This document shows positions 11,720-22,792 of a stretch of DNA of 64,000 nt, piece after piece (position 1 is the stretch's first letter; each line of letters starts with the position of its first letter). Source of the DNA: Letharia columbiana (Eukaryota; Ascomycota; Lecanoromycetes; Lecanorales; Parmeliaceae); the NCBI RefSeq assembly GCF_014066305.1, contig NW_023501067.1, positions 434,001-498,000 on the forward strand. The letters run 5' to 3'. The notes beneath the pieces were generated by a model. That model was given only the letters and a program-made list of their open reading frames with translations. It ran no database searches and was not told where the DNA came from. Both the position numbers and the translations under genes were made by a program.

Positions 11720-13034
11720 ATGCCACAACTCATCTCACTCTCAGTCAACCGCGCATCTGCTGCCATGCCTTCCCTCGCAGCATCTTCGCGCATCCCTGTC
11801 CGCGTCAACGACTCTGTAGTCCCAGCTGCAGCCAGTCGCCCCTCCGTCAAGACCGCCGGTGACATCGCCACGCTCTTCTCCGCCATGTCCATCAGCAAGC
11901 CCACCGTCGTCAAGCCCACTTCCGCATCACCATCAACATCCCATGCGTTGAAGTCCAAGCTCCCCATCGCCGCCTCCACCAGTGCCTCCAAGGATTGCCC
12001 ACCCTTGCGTCAGCACCAGCAAAGATCTCTCGCCAAGATCGCTCCCTTAGCCAACAGCGCATCTGTTTCCGAACGGATCGCCGAGCGCCGCCAGCGTGTC
12101 ATTGCCAACCTCGCACCTGGTCCCAAGAGATCTACGCCTCCTGTCAAGATCACTCCGGCGTCGACTATCAAGTCCTCCTCGACGTCGTCCAGAGTACCGT
12201 CTTTGCTACCCGTCACCACCGCGCCAGCATCGACCTCCCAGCCATCATCGATGCCATCAGATGTCATCGTTCCTGCCGCCGCCATCCCTGTCGCCGTTCC
12301 TGCGCCACGACGGTACGGCTGGCTTACCGTCCAGATGCCAGATAACTTCCGCCAGGACAAGCCAGGAGAGTGCAATCACATCTACGCCTTGGTACAGATA
12401 TCCGACCGAATTTTCGACGCCGAATCTCTCATCCCATCGGCGCCCACCGGTCGCAAGGCTCGTGTTCAACTGCTTGGAAGATTCAAGCCAGCGAACATTC
12501 CTCTCACCCGAACTCCTATACCTCACTCTATTTCGCCCGTCTTCCTGCCGCATACAATGTCCCAATTCCCTAGGCACTTTTCGCCAGTCTACCTCCCTCG
12601 TCGCCTGAAGTCATACAAAATCCGAGGTACCTCGGACTACTGCCCTGCAAGACCAAGCAAACCAGGACCACGACGCAACTGTGGCTATGGGCCACTATAC
12701 AAGGGCAGGACCTGCGATTGTTGTGAAAAAGACGGCGATGTCCCCGTCCGGAACTACAACATTCCCCCTTACCAGTGGGCAACCACTCCAGCGGAATCGG
12801 GCGTGGACCCTCATCCTCGTAAATCTCGCACTGACCGCCCTCGCAAAGTCGTTCAGTTTGCCGAGGACCTCATTCATACATTCGCAGGTGCCAGAGATCC
12901 CAACGCCTCCTTCATTTGGGAGGGCACGTCTAAGGACACGGCAACGAGAGAACGGGACTTTCCAGAAGGATTCCCACTATATGAGGGTGGAAGAAGACGA
13001 CAATTCCTCCGACGATGACGACCAAGTCTTCTAG
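11720..13034 (+). CDS. hypothetical Ser/Ala/Pro-rich protein, possible +1 shift near the end
   Basis: The frame is open from 11474, but the first 82 codons cross a CT-rich leader. The ATG at 11720 is preferred. The N-terminal half is low-complexity Ser/Ala/Pro. The C-terminal half (from about residue 195) is more ordered, with a Cys cluster (CNYG...CDCCEKDG-like spacing) and many Arg/Pro residues. In the primary frame it stops at 13018 after an Arg-rich end. If one G of the GGG at 12985-12987 is extra, the frame instead continues to 13034 with an acidic EEDDNSSDDDD end typical of a natural tail. No family recognised; probably lineage-specific. It sits beside a cluster of degenerate tandem repeats. 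Confidence 0.5.
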
Positions 13035-13578
13035 CTCGTCCGCCTGTCAATTCAAACCTTCTTCCTCGTCATCGCACTTCCTCGAGGTCGTCTTCCTGAC
13101 ATGCTCTTGGACATCTCGCTTCGATCACGATCCATTATATGACTGCCTCGCTTCAGCGGTAGGGTGCTAGACTGCCTCGTCTTCCTCCCCCCCCTTCACA
13201 CCCCCCTTCCTCCCCCTTCCTTTTCCCATACTAACCACGAGGCGGTCTGGCATGGCGCTCCGTCGCAACCTGGAAGGCTGAGACGAGGTAGCGTATGGCA
13301 ATCCATACCGGCCTGTTAGCGGATCCTCGTGTCGTGAGTTAACCCGTTTCCCACCAACTTTTCCATCCTAACGGGTGTCACCAGTATCATCGAGACCAAC
13401 TCACAAGACCACACAGCACTCATGTCTCACAAGCGATCCGCTCGACAACTTCTCACCGCAACGTTCCCACAGACCTCCTTCGACTTTCGACTAGTTCACA
13501 AATCTCGGACTTCTCAACATTTCCTACATCGACATCGCAAGCCAAACGTCGATGTGTCTTCTAAGCTCCTCCACCAAC

Positions 13579-13805
13579 CTTCCGACTCTAGACTGCAACA
13601 TCGCTATGGGGGTTGGGCCCCTCATGGTGGTTGTTCGCCAGGCAGACCGGAAGCTATGTCGGGACATCACTACGCCAAGTCTTCCACCTCCCTATTCTCT
13701 TCCTTCTCACCTTCCGACTCTAGACTGCAACACCGCCGTGGGGATTCGGCCCCTCATGGTGTTTGTTCGTCAGGCAGACCGGAAGCTTTCTTGGGACACC
13801 ACCAT
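13579..13805 (+). repeat. two-copy direct repeat, about 133-bp period
   Basis: Copies begin at 13579 and 13712 with the shared CTTCCGACTCTAGACTGCAA. Each continues for about 90 bp of recognisable similarity (GGCCCCTCATGGTG..., CAGACCGGAAGCT...). In one frame both translate to LPTLDCN...PLMV.VRQADRKL, but the surrounding frame has no start context or signal peptide, so I do not call a gene. Confidence 0.8.
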
Positions 13806-14225
13806 CTTCTCTTCGCCAACACCTTCATCTTTCGTCTCGAGGCTGCAGCGGCTGTCGGGCTTGGACACCCTGCCACCGCTCGTCAGTAAGAGTGAAATAT
13901 GATCATCACCTTTCGACCGATTTCTACTACGACCTTTTTGGGGCTGGGCACCTCGAATTGTGTTCCTTCAGTCAGAACAGTTGAAAGAATCCGACCTCAC
14001 TAACTTCTTCCCTCCGAGTCGCATCTCCGAGATCTAATTCCGTTCAACTTATGCTTTGATTACAATCACCCACAATAACAGAAAAGGCAGTACGTGGCCA
14101 AGAAAAAAAATTGAACACCCAAAAAACCCTCCTAGAAAAAGCAGTGAGTCAACGTGGTACCAGGTTTTCATCATCATTTAGTTGTTCGCGTGCTTTGTGC
14201 GTTTTGGTATTGTTAACATTACAGG

Positions 14226-14708
14226 GTCGGATCGTGAGCTTGGGACGACAGTAGGTACTCACCACCCCTACCGTTTCTTGTAGGACTCTTGATAATACCT
14301 CACTCTAGGCTGTCTCTTGTGTCGGATCGTGAGCTTTAAGGAAACAGTAAGTAGTCATATCACCCACATCACTCTTCGGAGGACTCTTGATAATACCTAG
14401 CTCTAGGCTGTCTCTTGTGTCGGATCGTGAGCTTTAAGGAAACAGTAAGTACCTATCACCTATATCATTTCTTGGAGGACTCTTGATAATATCTCGCTCT
14501 AGGCTATCTCTTGTGTCGGATCGTGAGCTTTAAGGGAAACAGTAAGTACCTATCACCTATATCATTTCTTGGAGGACTCTTGATAATATCTCGCTCTAGG
14601 CTATCTCTTGTGTCGGATCGTGAGCTTTAAGGGAACAGTAAGTACTCATCACTCACACTATTTTTCGGAGGACTCTTGATAATACTTCAATTTAGGCTGC
14701 TTCTTGTA
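14226..14708 (+). repeat. five-copy tandem repeat, 95-98-bp unit
   Basis: Copies start at 14226, 14321, 14419, 14515 and 14612, each with GTCGGATCGTGAGCTT. All contain an ACAGTAAGTA-like segment about 30 bp in, then GGAGGACTCTTGATAATA and a CTCTAGGCTGTCTCTTGT end. Copies 3 and 4 are almost identical and the outer copies are the most diverged, a pattern of internal expansion by unequal exchange. Stops occur in all frames, so the array is non-coding. Confidence 0.9.
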
Positions 14709-14819
14709 ATTGCGCTTGGTGGAGTCATTAGTGCCAAAAAACACTGCAAGGTATGCCCTGATCTTCACCCTGTGCCGAAATTCACGCAAGTGGTTCGAGC
14801 CAATTCCTTTCACACTCTC

Positions 14820-15410
14820 TCGTCGCCGGCCTTACACTACCGCTGGTTGATATCGAGACTTTCACTGTGCTTAGCACTTCCATCTTTATGATTCATGATC
14901 ATCATCTTGTCTACCGTGAAAGAGACATACCACAATTTTTACAAAACCCTCTCTCGTCGCCGGTCTTACACTACCGCTGGTTGACACTGAGTTTGCATGG
15001 GCCTCAAGCTCCCTAACATACTCTTGATCCACTTCTTATTGCCGCATGCAACGGCGCCAGAATTTTTAGAAAACACTTCTCTCGTTGCCGGTCTTACACT
15101 ACTGCTGGTGACACTGAGACTTCCCATTACTACTTCTTTTCATGCACAACGATCCTCATATGCGTCTGGGAATACGCAAAACCCAAATTTTTTGCCACTC
15201 TCTCACGTCACCGGCCTTACACTACCGCTGGTTGACACCGAGACTTCCACTGTGCTTAGCACATCTACTTTCATGCATCATGATCCTCATATTGTCTACC
15301 GTGGAAGGGACATGCAACCAATTTTTGGAACTCTGCAAAGGTCTTCAAAGGCACTGCCTATGATCTGCGCTCCTGTGTCACCGGCCTTACACTACCGCTG
15401 GTTGATGCGC
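14820..15410 (+). repeat. degenerate tandem repeat, about 125-170-bp spacing, five copies
   Basis: The core CCGG(C/T)CTTACACTACCGCTGG recurs near 14826, 14958, 15086, 15209 and 15379. Between cores are shared but eroded segments: CACTGTGCTTAGCAC, TTCATG..CATGATC, GTCTACCGTG(G/A)AAG and a CAATTTTT block. The family is unrelated to the 97-bp array just upstream. Frames are interrupted, so it appears non-coding. Confidence 0.8.
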
Positions 15411-15880
15411 ACTATCTTTTCCCATCACTCTCTCCTGGTTTATTGAGCATTGGCTGTGATTGGGAGGAGAGCAGCGGGTTGGGGTTACTGATTGTGGTAT
15501 TGGGGATGTCGGATGTTGGAGAAGAACAGCACGTTGTGGTCAATGGTGGTGCTGGTGGGGAGTTTGGCGGAGGTCGGAGATCATGTACGCTATAGACTAC
15601 CATTCATAACGAATGAAACTGTGCAAAGCACTTTCACCAGCTCAAGTAGATGTGCAAGGCGGCTAAGAAGCTTGTCATCGTTCGCTTTCCCGATAAACGG
15701 CGATGCGTAAGGTACTTTAGACGGTAGACCTGATCTTGACACCACGCCGAATTTAAGGTTTGGATGCGGCTACTACCCGCTTTTGTTTACGCCTATTTTT
15801 GGACAGCTGCCCAGCCATCCGGAATTGACGAGTGCGCATCTGACATTCCACCATCTGCGACTCGACCACAGATACGGATC

Positions 15881-18127
15881 ATGGCCAAAACGGCCCTCAG
15901 CGGCGCCCATACCGCTGGGATCTATGCCGACTTGACTCTCGATGGGCCTGAAATTGGGACGCTTGTCGTCATTGTTGATCGAGCGAAAAACCTACCAAAC
16001 CGGAAAACGATGGGAAAGCAGGATCCTTATTGTGCTGCTAGACTAGGGAAGGAGGCCAAGAAGACCGACACAGACAAAAGAGGAGGGCAGACACCGAAAT
16101 GGTGAGACATCAATTTCCATCACAGTGGTAGCATACTGACTTGCTTCAGGGATCAGGAAATGCGCTTCACTGTTCATGATTCCCCTGACTACTACCAACT
16201 GAAAGTATCTGTATTCAACGACGACAGGAAGACTGAACTCATCGGAGAGACCTGGGTTCCTCTCGACCAAATAATCATACCTGGTGGAGGAACAAATGAT
16301 CTCTGGCATGGCCTCAATTGCAAGGGAAGATACGCAGGAGACATAAGGATTGAGCTCACATACTATGATATACGCCCAAAACTAGAGAATGCAGAAGGCC
16401 GACGTCAATCTGCCCCAGTCATGGGGTCTATGGATCAAGTAAGCAGTGGCATTGGCGGCCCGAGACAGCCCAAGCCAGTCAAGAGAAGACCTTTGCCTGC
16501 GGACCCAACCGACCCTTCTCGCTCCTCACCTCTCCCTCAAACACCTCCTCCAATCAGCCAAAATCTTTCAAGCTCTCAGCAGCGTTACGTTGCGTCACCA
16601 GACGATTACGGTTTCCAGTCTACACCGCCAACAGATAAGCGACACCAGCGTCTACAAGATGAACAGCCTCGAAGCTCGCCTTTAGCCAACAGCCAACAAG
16701 CCCAAAGACCGTACAACGACAACCCAAATATGGCACCAGCGCCAAGCCAGCCTGATTTCGACATGTACGAATCTACCAGCCAAGCAGATTACAGACAAGT
16801 CAGCGCTCCGGTGCTCGGTGAAAGCCCACAGAATGGGCAACCTTATGACCAAGAGAATGAGTACGATACGGAATACGCGGATGATTGGCAGATGAGGCCA
16901 CTAGCGCAACCATTGCAGAATGGCATGATTCATTCCAATTCTTCGCCAGCGATGGTAGATCACCGGCTCATAGATCCCCGGCTCCGCCAGAATACGATGC
17001 CACATGCATGGCCGGATGCCGAGACTGTTGTGGATGATGAAGGACCGCCCCCTCCTCCGCCTCCAGCTCACCGATCCATTCCTCTAGCGGCGCCTCTTAC
17101 TCCACGTGCTCGAGGCAATATTACCGGCAGTATCTCTGGTAGTCCTTTGGCCAAGGTCCAAAGCAATTCTACATTTCAAGGGTATCAACCCTCAGTATCG
17201 CCTTCTAATTCGCAAGGGTACCTGCATCATGGCATGCCGCCTAGTCTTGTTCCTGGCTACGAGTCTAAAATAGCTGAGGACGAGTCGGAAAGGACGTACG
17301 AAAGGCGCATGAGCGCAAGGCAACAGTCTCTTAATCAGCCGCTTCCTCAGGCTAAACCCGCTTCCTCAGCAACTCAGTCTATACAGCAGCCGTTGCCTCG
17401 AAGCTTTGAGAATATGCAAGAGAGGCGAGCGCACCGCTACTCCGCCCCTGTCGACCGATACTCCACCCCAATATCCAAGCCGCGAGCGGTAAGCCCAGAT
17501 CCTCGTACCCCTGTACGCAAGTCTTTGAGCCCACAACCGGCACCTGCAGAGAGACCACAGCAATCCGGGATACCTTTCTCGCCTGACTCATTTGATGCCT
17601 ACAACCCGTCCATCAGCGCTGCAAACAGCGTCAATGATCCAGGCGCGAGGTACAGCACACCAGAGCAAGCTACGGAAGCTTCTCGACAACATGAACGACA
17701 AGAAAAGCTCGGTGACGGACCCATCATTGGCAACGACGGACGGATTATTGACCCATCAGACCATCTACCAACTAATACGTGGGCTCCAGAACCGGAGCAG
17801 AAGTCACCAACCAGGCGGGGTCCGGAGGTCACCGTCAGGTTCAGGAATAGTCCGCAAGGCGCGCAACCCATGCCGTCGGCTGGACGTAGACCACTTAACG
17901 AAGCATCCACCCCACTGTATAATCACAACGCGGGAAACAGCCCTTCAAATCCGCCCAATCGAAATCGTCTACAGAAATATCCAAGGATTTCGCCTGGTAA
18001 TGTCCCACCTCCTGTGCCCGGGAAGATTCCCATAGGCGGTGGGAAGGAAGATTGGGGCGATGCCTTGAGCGAGGAGATGCGGAGGATTGACATCGGATCG
18101 GGCAGGAGAAGGGGTTACGGGCCATGA
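15881..18127 (+). CDS. C2-domain protein of the Inn1/Fic1 (cytokinesis ingression) type
   Basis: Inferred exons 15881-16101 and 16150-18127 (732 aa). A single N-terminal C2 domain covers about residues 15-140 (GTLVVIVDRAKNLPNRKTMG, then DPYCAARLG, then the WDQEMRFTV strand and TELIGETWVPL). The rest is a long disordered Pro/Ser/Gln-rich tail with several PxxP-type stretches, including a PPPPPPPAH run and PPPVPGK near the end. This layout matches yeast Inn1 and fission-yeast Fic1, which bind membrane and SH3 proteins at the contractile ring. That role is inferred from architecture. The start ATG follows a short in-frame upstream extension without domain features. Intron 1 (48 nt) interrupts a Trp codon inside the C2 domain. 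Confidence 0.8.
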
Positions 18128-18290
18128 ATCATGTTGAAAATCTGGGCAGGAAACCGTTTAAGACCGTAACTATTTTTGAGCTAGTATACACCTATATAGA
18201 CACATCGAAGGCGTCACTCCTATAGAATTGTCGCTTCCCATATCTAATTCAATTCTCATTGGCTCGAAGACAGGGTGATTTCGCTTAGTC

Positions 18291-19059
18291 ATGCAACAAA
18301 CTTCCAAAGACCGCGAACCACTCCCCATCCCATTCCCCGCCCCTCCAACCCACCCCAACAATGTCCGACACCGACGCCCCCTCCCCCCCTCGATCCTCAA
18401 CTGGACCCTCGGCTTCCTCCTCGTCGGCCTCGCCTGGGGCCTCACCACGCCCTTCATCCGGCGCGCCGCCCTCCACTTCCACCCCCCCGCCCACCCCTCC
18501 CTCGACCGCGTCGACACCGGCACCCGGGCCGGCCGGGCCCGGCGGCGCGTCCTGAAGGCGGCGTGGACGGTCGCGGATCTGCTCCGGAGTCCGGCGTACG
18601 CGCTGCCGCTGGTGGTGAATTTGACGGGGAGCGTGTGGTTCTTTTTGTTGATTGGACGGGCCGGTAGGTGGTGGTGGTTTTTCTTCTTTTCTCTTGTAAG
18701 GGGGTGGGTTGGGGAAGAGTTTGGGGTTGGGGAAATGGAATGGATGGATGGTGGTGGTGGTGGTGGTGGGTTAGAGCTCGGCTGACGGCTTTTGGTGTAG
18801 AGTTGAGCCTTACGGTCCCGATTACGAATTCTCTGGCGTTCTTGTTTACGGTCTTGGGGGAGTGGTGGGCTGAGGGGAAGGTTATATCGAGAGGTACGTC
18901 CTACCCCCCACCTCCCGCCCCCCCGTGGCATCCATTAATCCCCAGACTACGTATCAGTATTGGTGCTGACTTTCTAATGACGGAGAAACAGATACCTGGA
19001 TCGGCATGGCTTTCGTCTTGGGCGGTATTGCTCTATGCGTTCAGTCGAAGAATACATGA
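18291..19059 (+). CDS. TMEM234-family small membrane protein
   Basis: Inferred exons 18291-18663, 18801-18893 and 18992-19059 (177 aa). It has four hydrophobic segments. The C-terminal half has the family-like LTGSVWFFLLIG, LTVPITNSLAFLFTVLGEWW and WIGMAFVLGGIALCVQS blocks. TMEM234-type proteins are EamA/DMT-like polytopic membrane proteins of unresolved function. Intron 1 is long for this window (137 nt) and carries a (GGT)n run; intron 2 is 98 nt. Both junctions restore the conserved frame (Glu at the first, Asp at the second). The first exon is very C-rich, which produces long shadow frames on the other strand. Confidence 0.85.
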
Positions 19060-19721
19060 TCTTTGGGCCTTGAAAATCCCTACGTTTTACCGGTCCGTTG
19101 CCGTCTCGTTCTGGCAAACCATGGGCTAGATGGAGTCCCGAGAGCGATGTCCATTTACATATTCTCTGAGCCGAGGAGGTGCGAATATATAGGCTCTATG
19201 TATGAGTGGTTCCTTCTCGCACGCCTTGACTCTGGTAGCACGCCGTTGGACGAGCGTGAAAGACGGTCATATTACTGTTGTAGGGTAGCAGACCCGCCAA
19301 AAAACGGTTCTACGCGCGAAAATATTGACAGTATCAGGGGGTGTATACAAGGGACTGCTAATCTCCCGGCGGTGTCTAGCCCTAGAAGGTGTACGAGCAG
19401 AGTAAGGAGGTGTGATGGTGCATGTCACGGAATGAGTGGACTGTGTATTATTGTTGTGTTGGGATCCATTGCTTCCATCTACCTAATTTGTTATATTGCT
19501 TGCCTTTGAAAAAGCTGGTTGATCAATGCTAGCTGCACTTGGTGATCTATCAGCGATTCAAGTGTGCGTGCGATTCTCCGCCCTCGAGGTCCCTGACCAA
19601 ACACGTTTGCCTCTCAGGATTTGTATTGACGCAGTGGCTGTTCGCGCATGGCGCGGCCGTGGTCGGCCAAATCGTGGGCCGAGACTCATGATTGAGTAAA
19701 AATGGGGTTGAATTGCTGAAC

Positions 19722-21854
19722 TTAGTTGCTAGCTTGACCATTCTTCCTTCCCATCTTTGCTCCTTCCAGCCCTGGTCTGGCTTTCTGGGCACTGGCGTCT
19801 GAAAACGGGCTTGAGGATTCTCTCTTCGTTCTTCCTGGTAGCATCGATGGTGCGGAATCGGTGGCTGAGCGTGATAAGGGGACACCCCCCTCGGATGCGC
19901 CCGAATGCGTACTGCTGGCGCGGTATCTAGATCCACCACGGTTCTCTGCGTAGCCTTTGCGTGACTCTTCGATGTTACTGTCCTTGACGATAGGATTTTC
20001 TTTGGTGGCCGTTCGTATGTCACTGCCGCAGGAAGACGCTATGGCTTTCGAAGGCTTGTAACTCTCTTTGTTCGATCGCCTGTTCGCTGTCGCGTTGACA
20101 GCCTGAGTGTCTTTGATCTTGGAAGCTGAAGGCGGGCCGGCACAAGCCGTCTTTGCTTCGGTACTGGATGCCATGGCGCTTTGATCGAAATTTTCGTGTG
20201 GGGACTGCACGGTGTAGGAGCCCATCTTAACAGGATCACGCCTTGTTGTCGCAGTCCCTCGGCCGCCATGCGAACTAATATCGTTGCCGCTTCGACCAGA
20301 GCCTCGGCGGGATGATTGGGCAGTGAATGGGTTTTTCTTGTCAGAGCCGACATCAGTCAATCTTCCAGTTGCTGACCGTCTTTGCTGTACTTTCTGCAAG
20401 AATTGCTCGTACTCTGGGCTCTCTCTGAACCATAAAGGGATCTCGCGAAGACCGATTCTCTGCTGCGTCTCTTCGTCGACTGGCATCTCATGCTTGTATC
20501 TGCAACCTTCTTGCATGTAATCGCACTCTCCCTTTCGGATCCAGTACGTGCAGTATCGCTTCTTTGAAAGAGGACCTGGCGTCGAACCTTCCGGGCCCGT
20601 TGCTTCCTCTGGTGCGGCTGGACTTGTAACAATGCCCTGACGCTGAGGCAGAGATGGCTTTTCGAACGGGCTGCCCTCAGCGACTGCTCCAGAATCCTGG
20701 CCAGGTCGCCCTCCGGCCTTGTTCGCTGGCTTGTCGGCTGTTTGGGAGTTGCTGCTACCGACACCGACGAATTGGCCTTGCTGGACCATGATTGATGTGA
20801 GTGCGGCTATGAACAGCGGGTCTTCTCTCTTCATATCTGCAGCAGCAGTATTGGCACGGTTTTCAGTAAGCGGGATCGCCCTGGTCTGATTGATCATGTT
20901 TCGATGAGGAGGCGCTATCGAGGCAGTTCCTGCTGAAGGGGACGCCCGTGTCTTTCCATTGGAGATTGGAGCTAAAACATCCTTCCCGCCCGAGTATTGG
21001 GTACGCCGTATTTCGTCGATTCGCCCTATGCTAGTGCTCGCATTTGAGAAGACCCGGCCTTCTGCTGGCACTTGTTGGAATCCTAATACCTTGGCCTCTT
21101 TCTGCATCTTCTCCATCAACCGATTATATTGATCGCCTATACTTGACAATTCCCTGGCAAATCTGTCCTTTGCCGCCGCTGCTACCTCATCTCTCTCACT
21201 TACGGCTGTATCGTCCATGGGAGAGTCTTCATTGATGCGTGTTGGTGATTCGATTGGCGGAGTTGGCAGGACCATGCATAATTGAAATCCGACACCAACA
21301 GGCTTGTCAAGACGTTCGCAATCACAAAGATTGAAGCCTGCGGGCTTGAGAAGGCCAGAGAACCAGCATGAGCCCTGAATAGGAGCCATCGCGAGATGCT
21401 CGGCCTGATGCTCGACGCAGAAGGACTGGATGCGGCGGAGGGTCACAGCGAATGCTTCCATCTTGATCAGGATGTCCTCGAATTTGAAATCAAGCTGCTC
21501 GATCTTGCAGCTTCTGTAGACGTTCTCAGGTTCCTGGAAGCGCGTCTCGATCATGGAGATGGTCGCAGATCCGATATTTGTCCGCTGGCCTTCTTCAAGG
21601 TTGTCGGAGTCGAAAAATTCTGTAGCTGAAACGTCAGCACATGCCCTCAGCCCAGTAAAGACAATACCATTGATACCTAGCCCATTTGCCGACAGCTCTA
21701 TATGATAGGTTTCACATAAAGCAGCATCTGGAGCATCACTTCTACTCTCATTCCCCTCCTCCTTGGAGATTCGAGAGAAGAAGTGTGGTCCATGGCTTTC
21801 AAACATTGATCCATGTTCTTCGGACAGTGGTCCTGGGATGGTGGACATGGTCAT
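19722..21854 (-). CDS. CCCH-type zinc-finger protein, 710 aa
   Basis: Single exon on the minus strand starting at the ATG at 21854 (a second Met follows two codons later). One C3H1 finger lies at about residues 432-452, with spacing C-x8-C-x6-C-x3-H, followed by a basic and hydrophobic segment (IPLWFRESPEYEQFL). CCCH fingers usually bind RNA. The N-terminal 200 residues look folded and Cys-containing. Residues 215-425 contain a short coiled-coil (RFARELSSIGDQYNRLMEKM). The C-terminal third is disordered and Ser/Lys/Arg-rich. The start is supported by an absence of in-frame upstream ATGs. Specific function is unknown. Confidence 0.8.
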   Translation of the reverse strand: MTMSTIPGPLSEEHGSMFESHGPHFFSRISKEEGNESRSDAPDAALCETYHIELSANGLGINGIVFTGLRACADVSATEFFDSDNLEEGQRTNIGSATISMIETRFQEPENVYRSCKIEQLDFKFEDILIKMEAFAVTLRRIQSFCVEHQAEHLAMAPIQGSCWFSGLLKPAGFNLCDCERLDKPVGVGFQLCMVLPTPPIESPTRINEDSPMDDTAVSERDEVAAAAKDRFARELSSIGDQYNRLMEKMQKEAKVLGFQQVPAEGRVFSNASTSIGRIDEIRRTQYSGGKDVLAPISNGKTRASPSAGTASIAPPHRNMINQTRAIPLTENRANTAAADMKREDPLFIAALTSIMVQQGQFVGVGSSNSQTADKPANKAGGRPGQDSGAVAEGSPFEKPSLPQRQGIVTSPAAPEEATGPEGSTPGPLSKKRYCTYWIRKGECDYMQEGCRYKHEMPVDEETQQRIGLREIPLWFRESPEYEQFLQKVQQRRSATGRLTDVGSDKKNPFTAQSSRRGSGRSGNDISSHGGRGTATTRRDPVKMGSYTVQSPHENFDQSAMASSTEAKTACAGPPSASKIKDTQAVNATANRRSNKESYKPSKAIASSCGSDIRTATKENPIVKDSNIEESRKGYAENRGGSRYRASSTHSGASEGGVPLSRSATDSAPSMLPGRTKRESSSPFSDASAQKARPGLEGAKMGRKNGQASN

Positions 21855-22792
21855 TGTGAATCCCGTAGCACCGGTTAGAGCCGGCGCTTGTGTGTGTGAT
21901 GTTTGTTGTCAGGACGAATGTGGATGACTGTCCACTGCTTATTGATGGTCAATTGAATGAATGTAGCAGCATGCGAAGATGTATTTGGGATGTCACGGTT
22001 GTTGTAGGATGACGGAGAAGTTATGGCGCAAGTGAAGTTTAAATGACAGCCAGTGCTCTGCCCGTGCTCCGGCTTCACATTTGGAAAGAGATTCACGTTT
22101 TCGTACGTTCGCTGAGTTCATCCATCTAGTACACTTCAACCCTTCGATTTGACAATGCAAGAAGAAGTTTTGTCACGAGGTGAAGGTGCAGATACTGGCC
22201 AGTGGCGGTGGCTTCAAGCATTCATGGGGATTGACCTTCAGGTACAGTCATCGGGTTCATGCATCGGGCCTGCGCTTCCTTTCTTGACTTGGGCCAAGTG
22301 AAAAGCAGTTGTTTCATAGCTCACAATCTTAAGGACTGGCCAATGCCTCTAGGTTCGAAGCCTCGGTGGAAATTTGCATTCTGTCATATTAATTTCGTTC
22401 GTCATTCGGGTCTGCAATTCTCTCTCCGACCTTGAAGATCCATCGCTCGTATTCGAAGCTTGTTTTTCCCACCGCTTCGAAGGTATAGGGACAGGGCGTT
22501 TTCACTGTTCGTTCAAAAAGAGCTAATTGGCTCTAGACGTCAGCATTGCTATCTACAACCCTGGCGTGGAAGTCAGTCAAACTGGACCTGGTTAAGAGAC
22601 CGAGTTCCTCATCATGCTTCGAGTGGCTGACTGCTCAGAAAGCATTTCGATCCACAAGAGGTGCCGCCGAGTGGATCGACCTCACTTGAAAAGACGCAGG
22701 ATCTGGGGCTCGTTCTTGCAGTGACCACACAATCATTGGCTTCATGTCAATTTGCTTGGCCGTTGGTGTATACGTTCGGTCCAAGCAGAGTA
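21855..22792. other. intergenic region
   Basis: About 0.9 kb between two minus-strand genes. It would hold the promoter of the CCCH gene and the 3' region of the next. Only short overlapping frames are present and nothing is recognisable. Confidence 0.4.

Noticed and set aside
13422..13902. Possible repeat-type ribosomal-peptide precursor near the UstYa-family gene
   Set aside because: The repeated translation has no signal peptide, no KR/RR Kex2-type spacing and no clean start. It lies 3.5 kb away, so it is recorded only as a DNA repeat.
18170..18931. 253-codon minus-strand frame over the TMEM234 gene
   Set aside because: Pro/Arg low-complexity shadow of the C-rich first exon and GGT-rich intron. 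The plus strand carries a clear conserved membrane protein.
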